NCBI RefSeq assembly: GCF_003634045.1
Contig: NZ_RBIM01000008.1
Coordinates: 62,001-126,000, forward strand
Length of the DNA stretch: 64,000 bases
DNA from: Maricaulis maris
Lineage (GTDB): Bacteria; Pseudomonadota; Alphaproteobacteria; Caulobacterales; Maricaulaceae
Direction of reading: 5' to 3'
The notes under the pieces are model-generated. The model did no database searches, had not been told where the DNA came from, and saw only the letters and a list, made by a program, of their open reading frames with translations. How positions within the stretch are numbered: position 1 is the stretch's first letter; each line of letters starts with the position of its first letter. Positions 20,432-28,093 of this stretch are shown piece by piece. Position numbers and translations under genes: made by a program.

Positions 20432-20986
20432 TCAGCAGCGTCGGCCCCCGCCGACCGGGTCGGCATAATTGCCGCTGTCATTATCGGTGCACGATCGTCC
20501 GCCGCGCCCGCCGCCGACCGGGTCGGCATAGCGTCCGGTGTCGCTGTCGGTCGTGCCGCGATACCCGCTGCCGCGTCCGCGTCCCACCGGGTCCGCATAG
20601 CTTCCGGTATCACTGTCAGTCACGCCGGAACTGCCACGGCCGCGACCGGCGGGATCGGCATAGGAACCGCTGTCGGCATCCGTGACGCCGCCGCCACGCC
20701 CGCCGCCCACCGGGTCGGCATAGCGACCGCTATCTGCATCGGTGACACCACCGCCGCGACCATTGCCGACCGGGTCGGCATAACGCCCGGTATCGCTGTC
20801 CGTCACGCCGGTATTGCCGTAGCCGCCGCGGCCACCGCCAGCCGGATCGGCATAGCGGCCCGTGTCGGTGTCAGTGTAGCCGGTCGTTGCGCAACCGGCG
20901 ACGGTGCCGGCGGCGCCGGTCACAACCGCAGCGCCAGCGACCCGCGTCAGGAATGATCGCCGGGAAAGTTTGCCTCGTTTGGCCAT
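20432..20986 (-). CDS. Tat-exported repeat lipoprotein, paralog 1 (seven TDSDTG-YADP repeats)
   Basis: 184 residues. The N-terminus KLSRRSFLTRVAG is a clear twin-arginine signal, its hydrophobic stretch ending in VAGC, a lipobox, so it is probably a lipoprotein. The rest is seven tandem units of 20-23 residues built on T-D-x-D-(T/S)-G-x-Y-A-D-P followed by a G-x-G-R-G linker. The last unit is flanked by cysteines (SCTD at its start, RRC at the protein's end), suggesting a disulphide-closed cap. The D-x-D-x-G-x-x-x-D spacing resembles calcium-binding loops, but no known repeat family was recognised. GGAGG precedes the start. No function can be assigned. Confidence 0.85.
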   Translation of the reverse strand: MAKRGKLSRRSFLTRVAGAAVVTGAAGTVAGCATTGYTDTDTGRYADPAGGGRGGYGNTGVTDSDTGRYADPVGNGRGGGVTDADSGRYADPVGGGRGGGVTDADSGSYADPAGRGRGSSGVTDSDTGSYADPVGRGRGSGYRGTTDSDTGRYADPVGGGRGGRSCTDNDSGNYADPVGGGRRC

Positions 20987-21040
20987 TCAAGCCTCCATGG
21001 GTGAGGCCGGCATCGATCTGGTCGAGCGGCCCTGCGGGAA

Positions 21041-21670
21041 TCAGCGGCAGCGATCGCCGCGACCAACGGGGTCGGCATAGCTGCCGGTGTCACTGTCGGT
21101 ACATGAGCGGCGCCCGCGGCCATTGCCGGCGGGGTCTGCATAGGCACCGCTATCGCTGTCGGTGACGCCGGAGCGCCCGCGGCCATTGCCGACCGGATCA
21201 GCATAGGCACCGGTGTCGCTGTCGGTGATGCCCGAATTGCGGCGTCCGCGGCCATTGCCGGCCGGATCCGCATAGGCACCGGTATCGCTGTCGGTAATGC
21301 CCGAATTGCGACGCCCGCGGCCATTGCCGGCCGGATCCGCATATGAGCCGCTGTCACTGTCCGTGATGCCCGACCGTCCGCGGCCATTGCCGACCGGGTC
21401 GGCATAGGCGCCGGTGTCATTGTCGGTAACGCCCGAGCTGCCGCGGCCATATCCGGCGCGGTCAGCATTGCGACCGCTATCGCTGTCGGTTGCGCCGGTG
21501 CGCCCATAGCCCGCGCGATCCGCATAGCTGCCAGTGTCACTGTCCGTGCGGCCGGTGCGGTTTTGCGCCGCAGCAGCGCCTGTCACGGCTCCGGCGGCGC
21601 CGGTTGCAATCGCAGTTCCAGCGACGCGCGTCAGAAACGAGCGGCGGCTGAGCTTGCCCTTCTTGGCCAT
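21041..21670 (-). CDS. Tat-exported repeat protein, paralog 2 (eight TDSDTG-YADP repeats)
   Basis: 209 residues with the same first 16 residues as its neighbours apart from single changes. The Tat signal KLSRRSFLTRVAG ends in AAAAQ, suggesting signal-peptidase cleavage rather than lipidation. Eight repeats follow; the first two are degenerate (ADRAGYGR in place of ADP) and the central ones almost identical (SGITDSDTGAYADP then GNGRG). As in paralog 1 the last repeat begins SCTD and ends near the C-terminus in a Cys. 54 bp separate it from paralog 1, so the two are probably co-transcribed. Ribosome site GAGGT. Confidence 0.85.
   Translation of the reverse strand: MAKKGKLSRRSFLTRVAGTAIATGAAGAVTGAAAAQNRTGRTDSDTGSYADRAGYGRTGATDSDSGRNADRAGYGRGSSGVTDNDTGAYADPVGNGRGRSGITDSDSGSYADPAGNGRGRRNSGITDSDTGAYADPAGNGRGRRNSGITDSDTGAYADPVGNGRGRSGVTDSDSGAYADPAGNGRGRRSCTDSDTGSYADPVGRGDRCR
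21231..21368. repeat. Two near-identical 69-bp tandem units inside the repeat gene
   Basis: Positions 21231-21299 and 21300-21368 both start CCCGAATTGC and differ at few positions. They correspond to 23 codons, one protein repeat with its linker. The similarity in DNA shows recent duplication of whole units, so copy number may vary between strains. Confidence 0.8.
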
Positions 21671-21777
21671 GAAACTACCTCACTCTCGTGTCCGGCAATC
21701 CCCCACGAACTGCCTGGTGTCCCTCACGATAGAGATATGGCGGCGGCACCAGGGATGGCGCCGCCGCGAAGTCTTGA

Positions 21778-22113
21778 CTACAGGCTGGAGCCGCGGCCAC
21801 GACCACCCGGGTCGGTGCAGCCCGAGCTGTCGCTGTCGGTATAGCCTGTATTGCCACGGCCGAACCCGGCCTGGTCGGCGCAGGCGCCGCTGTCACTGTC
21901 GGTGCGACCGGTACGGCTTGTGCCGTGGTTGGCGTAATCATTCGGGTCGGAATCGGTGATGCCGGTACGTGCCACACCATCAACCGGGTCGGCATCCGAA
22001 TAGCGTTGCACCACAGCTGCGCCCGCAACCGTGGCAATTGCACCGGTTGCGATCGTTCCGCCCGCGACGCGGGTCAGGAAAGAGCGACGGCTCAGTTTGC
22101 CTTTTTTGGCCAT
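21778..22113 (-). CDS. Tat-exported repeat protein, paralog 3 (short, degenerate repeats)
   Basis: 111 residues. It has the same KLSRRSFLTRVAG signal, then three or four weak repeats: ITDSDPNDYAN, RTDSDSGACADQ and YTDSDSSGCTDP, with GRG-type linkers. Two Cys lie inside the last two units. The start ATG 22113 has AGGGGGA upstream; reading further to 22377 would add an AT-rich-encoded leader and is rejected. It is first in the block, so its upstream region probably holds the promoter. A GGCGGC hairpin lies in the 107 bp before paralog 2. It may be an ancestral or decaying copy. Confidence 0.8.
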   Translation of the reverse strand: MAKKGKLSRRSFLTRVAGGTIATGAIATVAGAAVVQRYSDADPVDGVARTGITDSDPNDYANHGTSRTGRTDSDSGACADQAGFGRGNTGYTDSDSSGCTDPGGRGRGSSL

Positions 22114-22430
22114 GTTGAATTCCCCCTGTAGCTTCGTTGCGCAATCCATAGCGCGCACGATCAAATTCACTGAGAGTCTAAGCACGCAACCACAACGGCG
22201 CAAACGAAAGTGTAATATAAAATAATCAACGATTTCATATGTATGTAAGTATTCATGAGAATGCATCTCACTAATTTTGAGTATGCGACTGGTTCTCACC
22301 AAGTGCGCGCTAACAATGCGAGTTAATCGCAAGAAAATCCGCGCGGTGCCGGCCGCGAGCGGAGATATGTCGTTCACGTCTTGTTCCGGGGCTCTCGCTG
22401 GTGTTAGCTAGGGGCAACCGGGAGGGGCGA
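22114..22430. other. AT-rich divergent control region between the repeat genes and ruvC
   Basis: 317 bp without a gene. The middle part (about 22200-22330) is much richer in A and T than the rest of the window and contains a small palindrome TGCGAGTTAATCGCA (about 22317-22331). It must hold the promoters for the minus-strand repeat genes and the plus-strand ruvC operon. No -35/-10 pair is clear enough to place. Confidence 0.5.
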
Positions 22431-22931
22431 ATGGCGTTATCCGTGCGAATTCTTGGGATTGACCCCGGCCTGCGACGCATGGGCTGGGGCATGATCAGTG
22501 TCGAGGGGAGTCGGCTGAGCGCGATCGCCCATGGCGTTGTCACGCCACCGACCAATGCGCCATTGTCGGAACGTCTCATCCATTTGTTCGATGCCGTCGG
22601 CGATCTTGTGAGGCAATACAGGCCCGACGAAGCGGCCATTGAAGAGGCCTTCATGGCGGCGAATGCGTCTTCGGCGCTCAAACTGGGACACGCGCGCGCT
22701 GCGGCCTTGCTCGCGCCGGCCCAGGCCGGATTGCCCGTCGCCGAGTATGCCGCGCGGCTGGTGAAGAAATCGGTGGTCGGAACCGGCGCCGCCGACAAGG
22801 CCCAGATTGCGGCCATGGTCGGTGTCCTGCTGCCGGGAACACGGGCGACGGCGGATGCGGCTGATGCGCTCGCCATTGCGATCTGCCACGCTCATCATCG
22901 GCGGGCATCACAAGTCGGGAGTGCGGCATGA
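22431..22931 (+). CDS. ruvC: Holliday junction resolvase RuvC
   Basis: Cuts Holliday junctions in recombinational repair. 166 residues from ATG 22431, which has GGAGGGG just upstream. Acidic catalytic residues are present: Asp11 in LGIDPG, Glu71 in IEEAF, and two Asp in the C-terminal ADAADALAIAICHAH. The phosphate-contacting KKSVVGTGAADK segment is intact. It overlaps ruvA by four bases. Confidence 0.96.
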   Translation: MALSVRILGIDPGLRRMGWGMISVEGSRLSAIAHGVVTPPTNAPLSERLIHLFDAVGDLVRQYRPDEAAIEEAFMAANASSALKLGHARAAALLAPAQAGLPVAEYAARLVKKSVVGTGAADKAQIAAMVGVLLPGTRATADAADALAIAICHAHHRRASQVGSAA

Positions 22932-23566
22932 TCGGAATGCTCAGGGGGCGGGTTGAAGCGCTTGGCGCTGACGAGCTCGTTCTCGACGTGAACGGGGTGG
23001 GCTATCTGGTCGGCGCCGGAGCGCGGACCCTGTCACGCCTTGAACCCGGCGAGGACATTGTCCTGCACATTGAGACCCATGTTCGCGAGGACGCATTCAA
23101 ACTGTACGGCTTTCTCCACGACATCGACCGGGCCTGGTTCGTGCATCTGCAGAACATCCAGGGCGTCGGCGCCAAGGCCGCCTTTGCCATTCTCGACACT
23201 GTGCCGGTCAGCGAGATCGCCAATGCCGCCGCGCTGGGGGACAAATCAACCTTTGCCCGCGCCAAGGGTGTCGGACCCAAGCTGGCGACGCGGATCGCCA
23301 CGGAGCTGAAAGACAAGGCGCCGCCGGTCGGGCGCAGCTTCTCTATCGGCTTGCCGGTTCATTCCGGCGATACCGCACCGGCGGCGGCGCCGCGGTCGGA
23401 TAATGCCGACAGCGCGGCGCGCGAGGACGCCGTCTCGGCCCTCGTCAATCTCGGCTACAATGATGGCGCGGCGCGGCAGGCCGTGGCGAAAATCCTGCGG
23501 GAGCGCGGCAATGACGCACCACTTGGCGACGTTATCCGCCTGTCGCTGAAGGAGTTGGCGCAATGA
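22928..23566 (+). CDS. ruvA: Holliday junction branch-migration protein RuvA
   Basis: 212 residues. It binds four-way junctions as a tetramer and loads RuvB. The N-terminal OB domain starts [10 protein letters not shown]; the helix-hairpin-helix motifs are seen at [13 protein letters not shown] and [16 protein letters not shown]; a low-complexity linker leads to the small C-terminal RuvB-binding domain ([16 protein letters not shown]). The start overlaps the ruvC stop (ATGA). Confidence 0.96.
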   Translation: MIGMLRGRVEALGADELVLDVNGVGYLVGAGARTLSRLEPGEDIVLHIETHVREDAFKLYGFLHDIDRAWFVHLQNIQGVGAKAAFAILDTVPVSEIANAAALGDKSTFARAKGVGPKLATRIATELKDKAPPVGRSFSIGLPVHSGDTAPAAAPRSDNADSAAREDAVSALVNLGYNDGAARQAVAKILRERGNDAPLGDVIRLSLKELAQ

Positions 23567-23654
23567 GGTCTTGCTTGGATCGTGGTTGCGCGCCGGGCCG
23601 ACGAACACGTGTTCATGGACGCGGGAACCCGGATCACGATACATCCCGGCGATC

Positions 23655-24707
23655 ATGACTGACACTCCTGACCCATCCGGCGATGACCGCCTTGTTGACC
23701 AAGACATGCAGCCTGGCGACGGGCGGGACCGTGCGCTGCGACCCTTGTCTTTCTCCGATTTCGTCGGCCAGAAGGCGGCGATCGCGAACCTGAAAGTCTT
23801 CGTAGAGGCAGCGCGCCGGCGCGAGGAGGCACTGGATCATGTGCTCCTGTCGGGCCCTCCCGGGCTGGGCAAAACGACGCTGGCCCAGATCGTGGCGCGG
23901 GAAATGGGCGTCGGTTTCCGGGCGACGTCCGGTCCGGTGATCGCCAAGGCCGGCGATCTGGCAGCGATCCTGACCAATCTCGAACCGCGCGACGTCTTGT
24001 TCATCGATGAAATTCACCGTCTGGCGCCGGCGGTTGAGGAAATCCTGTACCCGGCGATGGAGGATTTCTGCCTCGACCTGGTGATCGGCGAGGGGCCGTC
24101 GGCCCGGACCGTGCGGATCGAGCTTCCGCCTTTCACGCTGGTCGGAGCGACAACGCGCGCCGGTCTGTTGGCAACGCCGCTGCGCGACCGCTTTGGTGTG
24201 CCGGTGCGGCTGGAATTCTATGACGAGGCGGAGCTTGGCTTCATTGTCACCCGGGCGGCGTCAAAGCTGGGGATCGGGGCGACGCCGGATGGCGCGCGTG
24301 AAATTGCGCGCCGTGCCCGTGGCACGCCGCGGGTTGCCGGCCGCCTGTTGCGTCGGGTGCGTGATTTTGCCGAGGCCGAAGACGCGACGGCGATTACCGA
24401 TCTTGTTGCTGATCGTGCCTTGAAACGCCTGGAAGTCGACGCGATCGGGCTCGACAGCCTGGATCGCCGTTATCTGAAGGCCCTGACCGAGAGTTTTGGC
24501 GGCGGTCCGGTGGGTGTCGAGACGCTGGCGGCAGCCCTGGCCGAGGCCCGAGACGCGCTGGAAGATGTGGTCGAGCCCTTCCTGATCCAGCAGGGCTTCA
24601 TCCAGCGCACCCCGCGTGGCCGGACCGCGACCGGGCGGGCCTGGGAGCATTTGGGGCTGGCGCCGCCACAACCGGCAGCCGCGCCGGGAGGCTTGTTCGG
24701 AAAATGA
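23655..24707 (+). CDS. ruvB: Holliday junction branch-migration helicase RuvB
   Basis: AAA+ motor that drives branch migration with RuvA. 350 residues: typical [12 protein letters not shown] start, Walker [10 protein letters not shown], Walker B FIDEIHRL, sensor 1 GATTRAG, arginine finger in LRDRFG, sensor 2 [13 protein letters not shown], and a winged-helix end ([18 protein letters not shown]). ATG 23655 is chosen; the 88-bp gap after ruvA holds no other gene. It overlaps ybgC by four bases. Confidence 0.96.
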   Translation: MTDTPDPSGDDRLVDQDMQPGDGRDRALRPLSFSDFVGQKAAIANLKVFVEAARRREEALDHVLLSGPPGLGKTTLAQIVAREMGVGFRATSGPVIAKAGDLAAILTNLEPRDVLFIDEIHRLAPAVEEILYPAMEDFCLDLVIGEGPSARTVRIELPPFTLVGATTRAGLLATPLRDRFGVPVRLEFYDEAELGFIVTRAASKLGIGATPDGAREIARRARGTPRVAGRLLRRVRDFAEAEDATAITDLVADRALKRLEVDAIGLDSLDRRYLKALTESFGGGPVGVETLAAALAEARDALEDVVEPFLIQQGFIQRTPRGRTATGRAWEHLGLAPPQPAAAPGGLFGK

Positions 24708-25171
24708 CCAATGCGCCGTTGATGCCGGCCGCCGGGGCGTTCGGCGATGATCATGTCCATCGCCTGCCCGTGCGGGTCTATTATGAGGACACCGACTTTT
24801 CCGGCGTGGTCTATCATGCGTGCTATCTCCATTTCTTCGAGCGTGGGCGGACCGAGAGCTTGCGCGCTTGTGGCATCCATCATTCGGAACTCGCTGCGAT
24901 GGAGCCATCGCTCGCCTTTGCCGTGCGTCGGATGGGAATCGAATTCGTGCGCGCGGCCCGCGTCGACGATGTGTTGATTGTTGAAACAGCATTCCGACCG
25001 CAACAGGGCGCGCGCCTGATGATGGAGCAGCGCCTGACCAGGGAAGGCGAGGTCGTGGCGATTGCCACGGTTCAGGCCGTCTGTATTGACGGCGCCGGGC
25101 GGGCCAAGCGGCCGCCGCAATGGATGCGACAGAAGTGGGTCCACTATGTTTCGGAAGGTTTGCAGGAATAA
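24704..25171 (+). CDS. ybgC: Tol-Pal-associated acyl-CoA thioesterase YbgC
   Basis: 155-residue hot-dog-fold thioesterase. The catalytic Asp lies in [18 protein letters not shown], the family signature, followed by FFERGRTE. It normally opens the tol-pal operon; its exact cellular substrate is unsettled. It overlaps ruvB (ATGA), so the ruv and tol blocks are joined. Here an extra gene separates it from tolQ. Confidence 0.93.
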   Translation: MTNAPLMPAAGAFGDDHVHRLPVRVYYEDTDFSGVVYHACYLHFFERGRTESLRACGIHHSELAAMEPSLAFAVRRMGIEFVRAARVDDVLIVETAFRPQQGARLMMEQRLTREGEVVAIATVQAVCIDGAGRAKRPPQWMRQKWVHYVSEGLQE

Positions 25172-25265
25172 GTCGCAGTTGCAATAATAGCATGCAAAAG
25201 CTCATGGAGATGACTTGCCTGGCACCGTGGCAGTCGCTACCCCTGTAGGTAATAGGGGAATATAG

Positions 25266-25934
25266 TTGGCTGACTATCTGAAAACGCCCGGCCGCTCGAA
25301 GCCTGACGCGACGCGCCCGTCGACACCACCTCCCAATTTCGCGCTCAATGTTGCCCGTGTGTTGCAGGACGGGGCGGACATGTTCATCCACTCGGTGCAT
25401 GAAGTCGAAGCCGACGGCGACGTCTGGGTGACGATGAGCATGGTCCGGCGTGACCGGACAGGACCGATGACCGTGAAGCGTCAGGTGTCGGCACGTTTCA
25501 CTGCGAGCGACGGGTATTGTGCCGTGTCGTCGGCGGCGGATCCGGACCCCAATCTTGAAAACGAGGGCGCCCTGAACAAGGCTCAGGTCAGCGCTTTCAT
25601 ACGGATGGTGGTGCGTGATGGCGGTGTCGAGCACCGTGACGCCTTCATTGATCGCGGACGTTTCGTCAGCCACTCACCGGGCGCCTGCTGCCGGCCGGAA
25701 GGCTATGACGCGCTGGTGGACCGCCGCCGCCCGCGCCCCGGCCTGACCTATCATGGTGTCGATGAAATGGTCGGCGAGGGCCCCTATGTTGCGGTCTTCT
25801 CCTGTTTCGACATGGACGGCGCCACCTATCGCGCCTGCGACCTGCTGAGGCTCGAAGACGGGCGCATCGTCGAGCACTGGGATGTGATCGAGGAAGTCGC
25901 CTCGCACTCGGTTGCCCATAACGACGAGACGTGA
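25266..25934 (+). CDS. NTF2/SnoaL-like protein inserted between ybgC and tolQ
   Basis: 222 residues. The C-terminal half ends in DLLRLEDGRIVEHWDVIEEV, typical of SnoaL/NTF2-like alpha+beta cones; the N-terminal half (ADMFIHSVHEVEADGDVW) also looks like such a strand layout, so it may be two related halves. No catalytic assignment is possible. TTG start with AGGGGA six bases upstream. It has its own 94-bp leader and 165-bp trailer, suggesting an independently inserted gene rather than an operon member. Confidence 0.72.
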   Translation: MADYLKTPGRSKPDATRPSTPPPNFALNVARVLQDGADMFIHSVHEVEADGDVWVTMSMVRRDRTGPMTVKRQVSARFTASDGYCAVSSAADPDPNLENEGALNKAQVSAFIRMVVRDGGVEHRDAFIDRGRFVSHSPGACCRPEGYDALVDRRRPRPGLTYHGVDEMVGEGPYVAVFSCFDMDGATYRACDLLRLEDGRIVEHWDVIEEVASHSVAHNDET

Positions 25935-26015
25935 TCGCGCAGTATTTACGGTTATCACCTCCTGAAATTTGCCGTATTCGATAGGCAAGGATCCGTCCCG
26001 GGCGGAGTGCGTTGT

Positions 26016-26034
26016 TGCAGGCATGATGCCTGCA
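26016..26034. promoter_or_regulatory. Perfect 19-bp palindrome upstream of tolQ
   Basis: TGCAGGCATGATGCCTGCA has nine-base arms about a single G. It lies 66 bp before the tolQ start, in the tol promoter region. No T run follows it, so an operator is as likely as a terminator for the gene before. Confidence 0.45.
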
Positions 26035-26099
26035 TGGCGTCGGATGGATTGTGAAACAAGGTATCGGATCGGCGCGGGGCGCGGGTCCGGAGCGCAAGG

Positions 26100-26777
26100 G
26101 TGAGCGTTATGGAGTCTTCTGTCGTTGAGGTTGCGCAGGTCGTGGAAGGCTTCTCCTTCTACGCGTTGTTCATGCGCGCCGACTGGGTTGTGAAAGGTGT
26201 GATGGGCATTCTCGCCTTCATGTCGGTCTGGTCCTGGGCCATTGCGATCGACAAGGCGCTGCAATTGCGCGGCCTGCACGCCAAGGCCAAGCATTTCGAG
26301 CGTGAATTCTGGTCCGGCCGCTCGCTTGACGCTCTCGCCGACCAGTTTGCCAAGACGGCACGCGAGCCGTTTTCACGCGTCTTCGCCGCGGGTCTGCGCG
26401 AATGGAAGGGCGACAATCCCGGCGGCCGCGTCTCCAAGGCAGCGGGTGCGGAAGCCGGACGCCAGATGACGAGTTCGGAAGGCGGGCTGGGTATCCTCGC
26501 GACCATCGCGTCGGCAGCGCCCTTTGTTGGCCTGTTCGGTACGGTTTGGGGCATCATGAATGCCTTCCGCGCCATCGCGGCGTCCCAGGAAACCAATCTT
26601 GCTGTCGTCGCCCCGGGCATCGCCGAAGCCCTGTTCGCGACGGCGCTCGGCCTGTTGGCCGCCATCCCGGCGGTGATCTTCTTCAACGCCTTGTCAGCCA
26701 ATATCGCCAAATACGGCTCCCGCCTCGATGGCTTCGTGGATGAGCTTTCGGCGCTTGCCGATCGCGACGGGCTTTAG
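26100..26777 (+). CDS. tolQ: TolQ, proton-channel subunit of the Tol-Pal system
   Basis: 225 residues, inner membrane. One N-terminal helix ([21 protein letters not shown]) and two C-terminal helices enclose a cytoplasmic domain. The MotA/ExbB-type pore segment [23 protein letters not shown] is clear. With TolR it uses the proton gradient to energise TolA during cell constriction. GTG 26100 is used; ATG 26109 (AAGGG eight bases before) is an equally good start. The stop is four bases before tolR. Confidence 0.95.
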   Translation: MSVMESSVVEVAQVVEGFSFYALFMRADWVVKGVMGILAFMSVWSWAIAIDKALQLRGLHAKAKHFEREFWSGRSLDALADQFAKTAREPFSRVFAAGLREWKGDNPGGRVSKAAGAEAGRQMTSSEGGLGILATIASAAPFVGLFGTVWGIMNAFRAIAASQETNLAVVAPGIAEALFATALGLLAAIPAVIFFNALSANIAKYGSRLDGFVDELSALADRDGL

Positions 26778-26781
26778 GCCG

Positions 26782-27216
26782 ATGGCTGTCTCACTTGATA
26801 GCGGCGGTTCGGGTCGGGGCCGCGCCCGTTGGAAGCCGAAGGCGGAAATCAATGTCACGCCCTTCGTCGATGTGATGCTGGTCCTGCTGATCGTCTTCAT
26901 GATCACGGCGCCGCTGCTTACGGTCGGGGTGCCGGTCAACCTGCCGGAAACCGAAGCGCGCAGCCTGCCAGCCGGCGAGGAGCCGCTGACGGTCACGATC
27001 GATGCGAGCGGTGTGATTTATCTGCAGGAAACGGAAGTCCAGATCACCGAACTCGTGCCGCGTCTGCGCGCGATTGCCGGTACCGGTTTCGACGCCCGGA
27101 TCTATATCCGGGCCGATGATGGTGCCGCCTATGGCGATGTCGCCCGGGTGATGGCCAATATCAATGCGGCCGGCTTCTCCAATCTGGGCCTGGTCACGGA
27201 CCCGATCGAGCAATAA
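26782..27216 (+). CDS. tolR: TolR
   Basis: 144 residues. A single helix preceded by [20 protein letters not shown] carries the essential Asp of ExbD/TolR proteins. The periplasmic domain ends [21 protein letters not shown], typical of the family. ATG 26782 begins five bases after the tolQ stop. Confidence 0.95.
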   Translation: MAVSLDSGGSGRGRARWKPKAEINVTPFVDVMLVLLIVFMITAPLLTVGVPVNLPETEARSLPAGEEPLTVTIDASGVIYLQETEVQITELVPRLRAIAGTGFDARIYIRADDGAAYGDVARVMANINAAGFSNLGLVTDPIEQ

Positions 27217-27229
27217 CGGCGGTCATTCT

Positions 27230-28066
27230 GTGCGTGGTTTTGTCCTTTCCCTTTTTGTGCACGGCGGCATCATAGCCGCGGGGTTGATTTATCTGCCCCG
27301 CGTCGCGACCGTGTTCGAAACCACGCCGATCATCCCGATCGAGCTGGTGACCCTGGGTGAGCGGACGAATATCCGGGCGGCAAGGCCGGACCCGGAGCCT
27401 GTCGTCGAAGACGAATCCGAAGTCACGATTGACGACGCAATCGACGAACCCGTTGAAGCAGCGCCGGTGCCAGAACCGGAACCCGTCGAGACCGAGCCGG
27501 AAATCATCGATACGGCACCGGAAACCCCGGCCGAGCCGGAGCCCGCGCCCGTCGAAGACGCGCCGGAGCCGGAACCCGAGCCGGTGCGTCAGCAACCGCA
27601 ACCGGAGCGCCCCCGCGAGCGCCAGCCCGAGCCGGCCGAACCTTCGCTGAACGACATGTTGGGCGATTTGTCGCGCAGCGTTGCCGAGACGCGCGATACC
27701 CAGGCGGCTGATGACGGTGCCCGCCGCAATGCGGTCGGCAATGGCGAGCAGATGACGGCGACTTTGCAAGACCTGCTGCGATCCCACTTGTCCCGTTGCT
27801 GGCGGGCTTCGCTGGATGCGCCCGAACCGGACGAACTGGCCGTGCAGCTTGTCCTGCAACTCAACCGCAACGGCGAATTGTCGGCGCCGCCACGCATTAT
27901 TGACCAGGCTCGCGTACTCCATTCGCCCAACCCCTATCTGCGCGTTGCCGGCGAGCGGGCCTTGCGTGCGGCTGTGCAATGCCAGCCTTATTCATTGCCG
28001 CCGGAAGCCTATTCCCAATGGCGTCAAATTGAGGTCAATTTTTCGCCGTCCTTATACGGTGGCTAG
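27230..28066 (+). CDS. tolA: TolA-like energy transducer
   Basis: About 278 residues. One N-terminal helix (FVLSLFVHGGIIAAGLIYL) leads to a long Pro/Glu-rich linker (repeated PEPEPVE-type motifs, residues about 60-145) and a C-terminal domain with TonB/TolA character (LRSHLSRCWRA, then ELAVQLVLQLNRNG). It spans the periplasm and links TolQR to Pal/TolB. The GTG start 14 bp after tolR lacks a good ribosome site and may be translationally coupled. The low-complexity linker replaces the helical linker of E. coli TolA, as is usual in alphaproteobacteria. Confidence 0.9.
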   Translation: MRGFVLSLFVHGGIIAAGLIYLPRVATVFETTPIIPIELVTLGERTNIRAARPDPEPVVEDESEVTIDDAIDEPVEAAPVPEPEPVETEPEIIDTAPETPAEPEPAPVEDAPEPEPEPVRQQPQPERPRERQPEPAEPSLNDMLGDLSRSVAETRDTQAADDGARRNAVGNGEQMTATLQDLLRSHLSRCWRASLDAPEPDELAVQLVLQLNRNGELSAPPRIIDQARVLHSPNPYLRVAGERALRAAVQCQPYSLPPEAYSQWRQIEVNFSPSLYGG

Positions 28067-28093
28067 TCACACCCGTCCCGGAGACCCTGTCCC

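Noticed and set aside
20432-22113. CRISPR-like array because of regular repeats
   Set aside because: The repeats are in frame, encode protein units behind a Tat signal and have no unique spacers of constant length.
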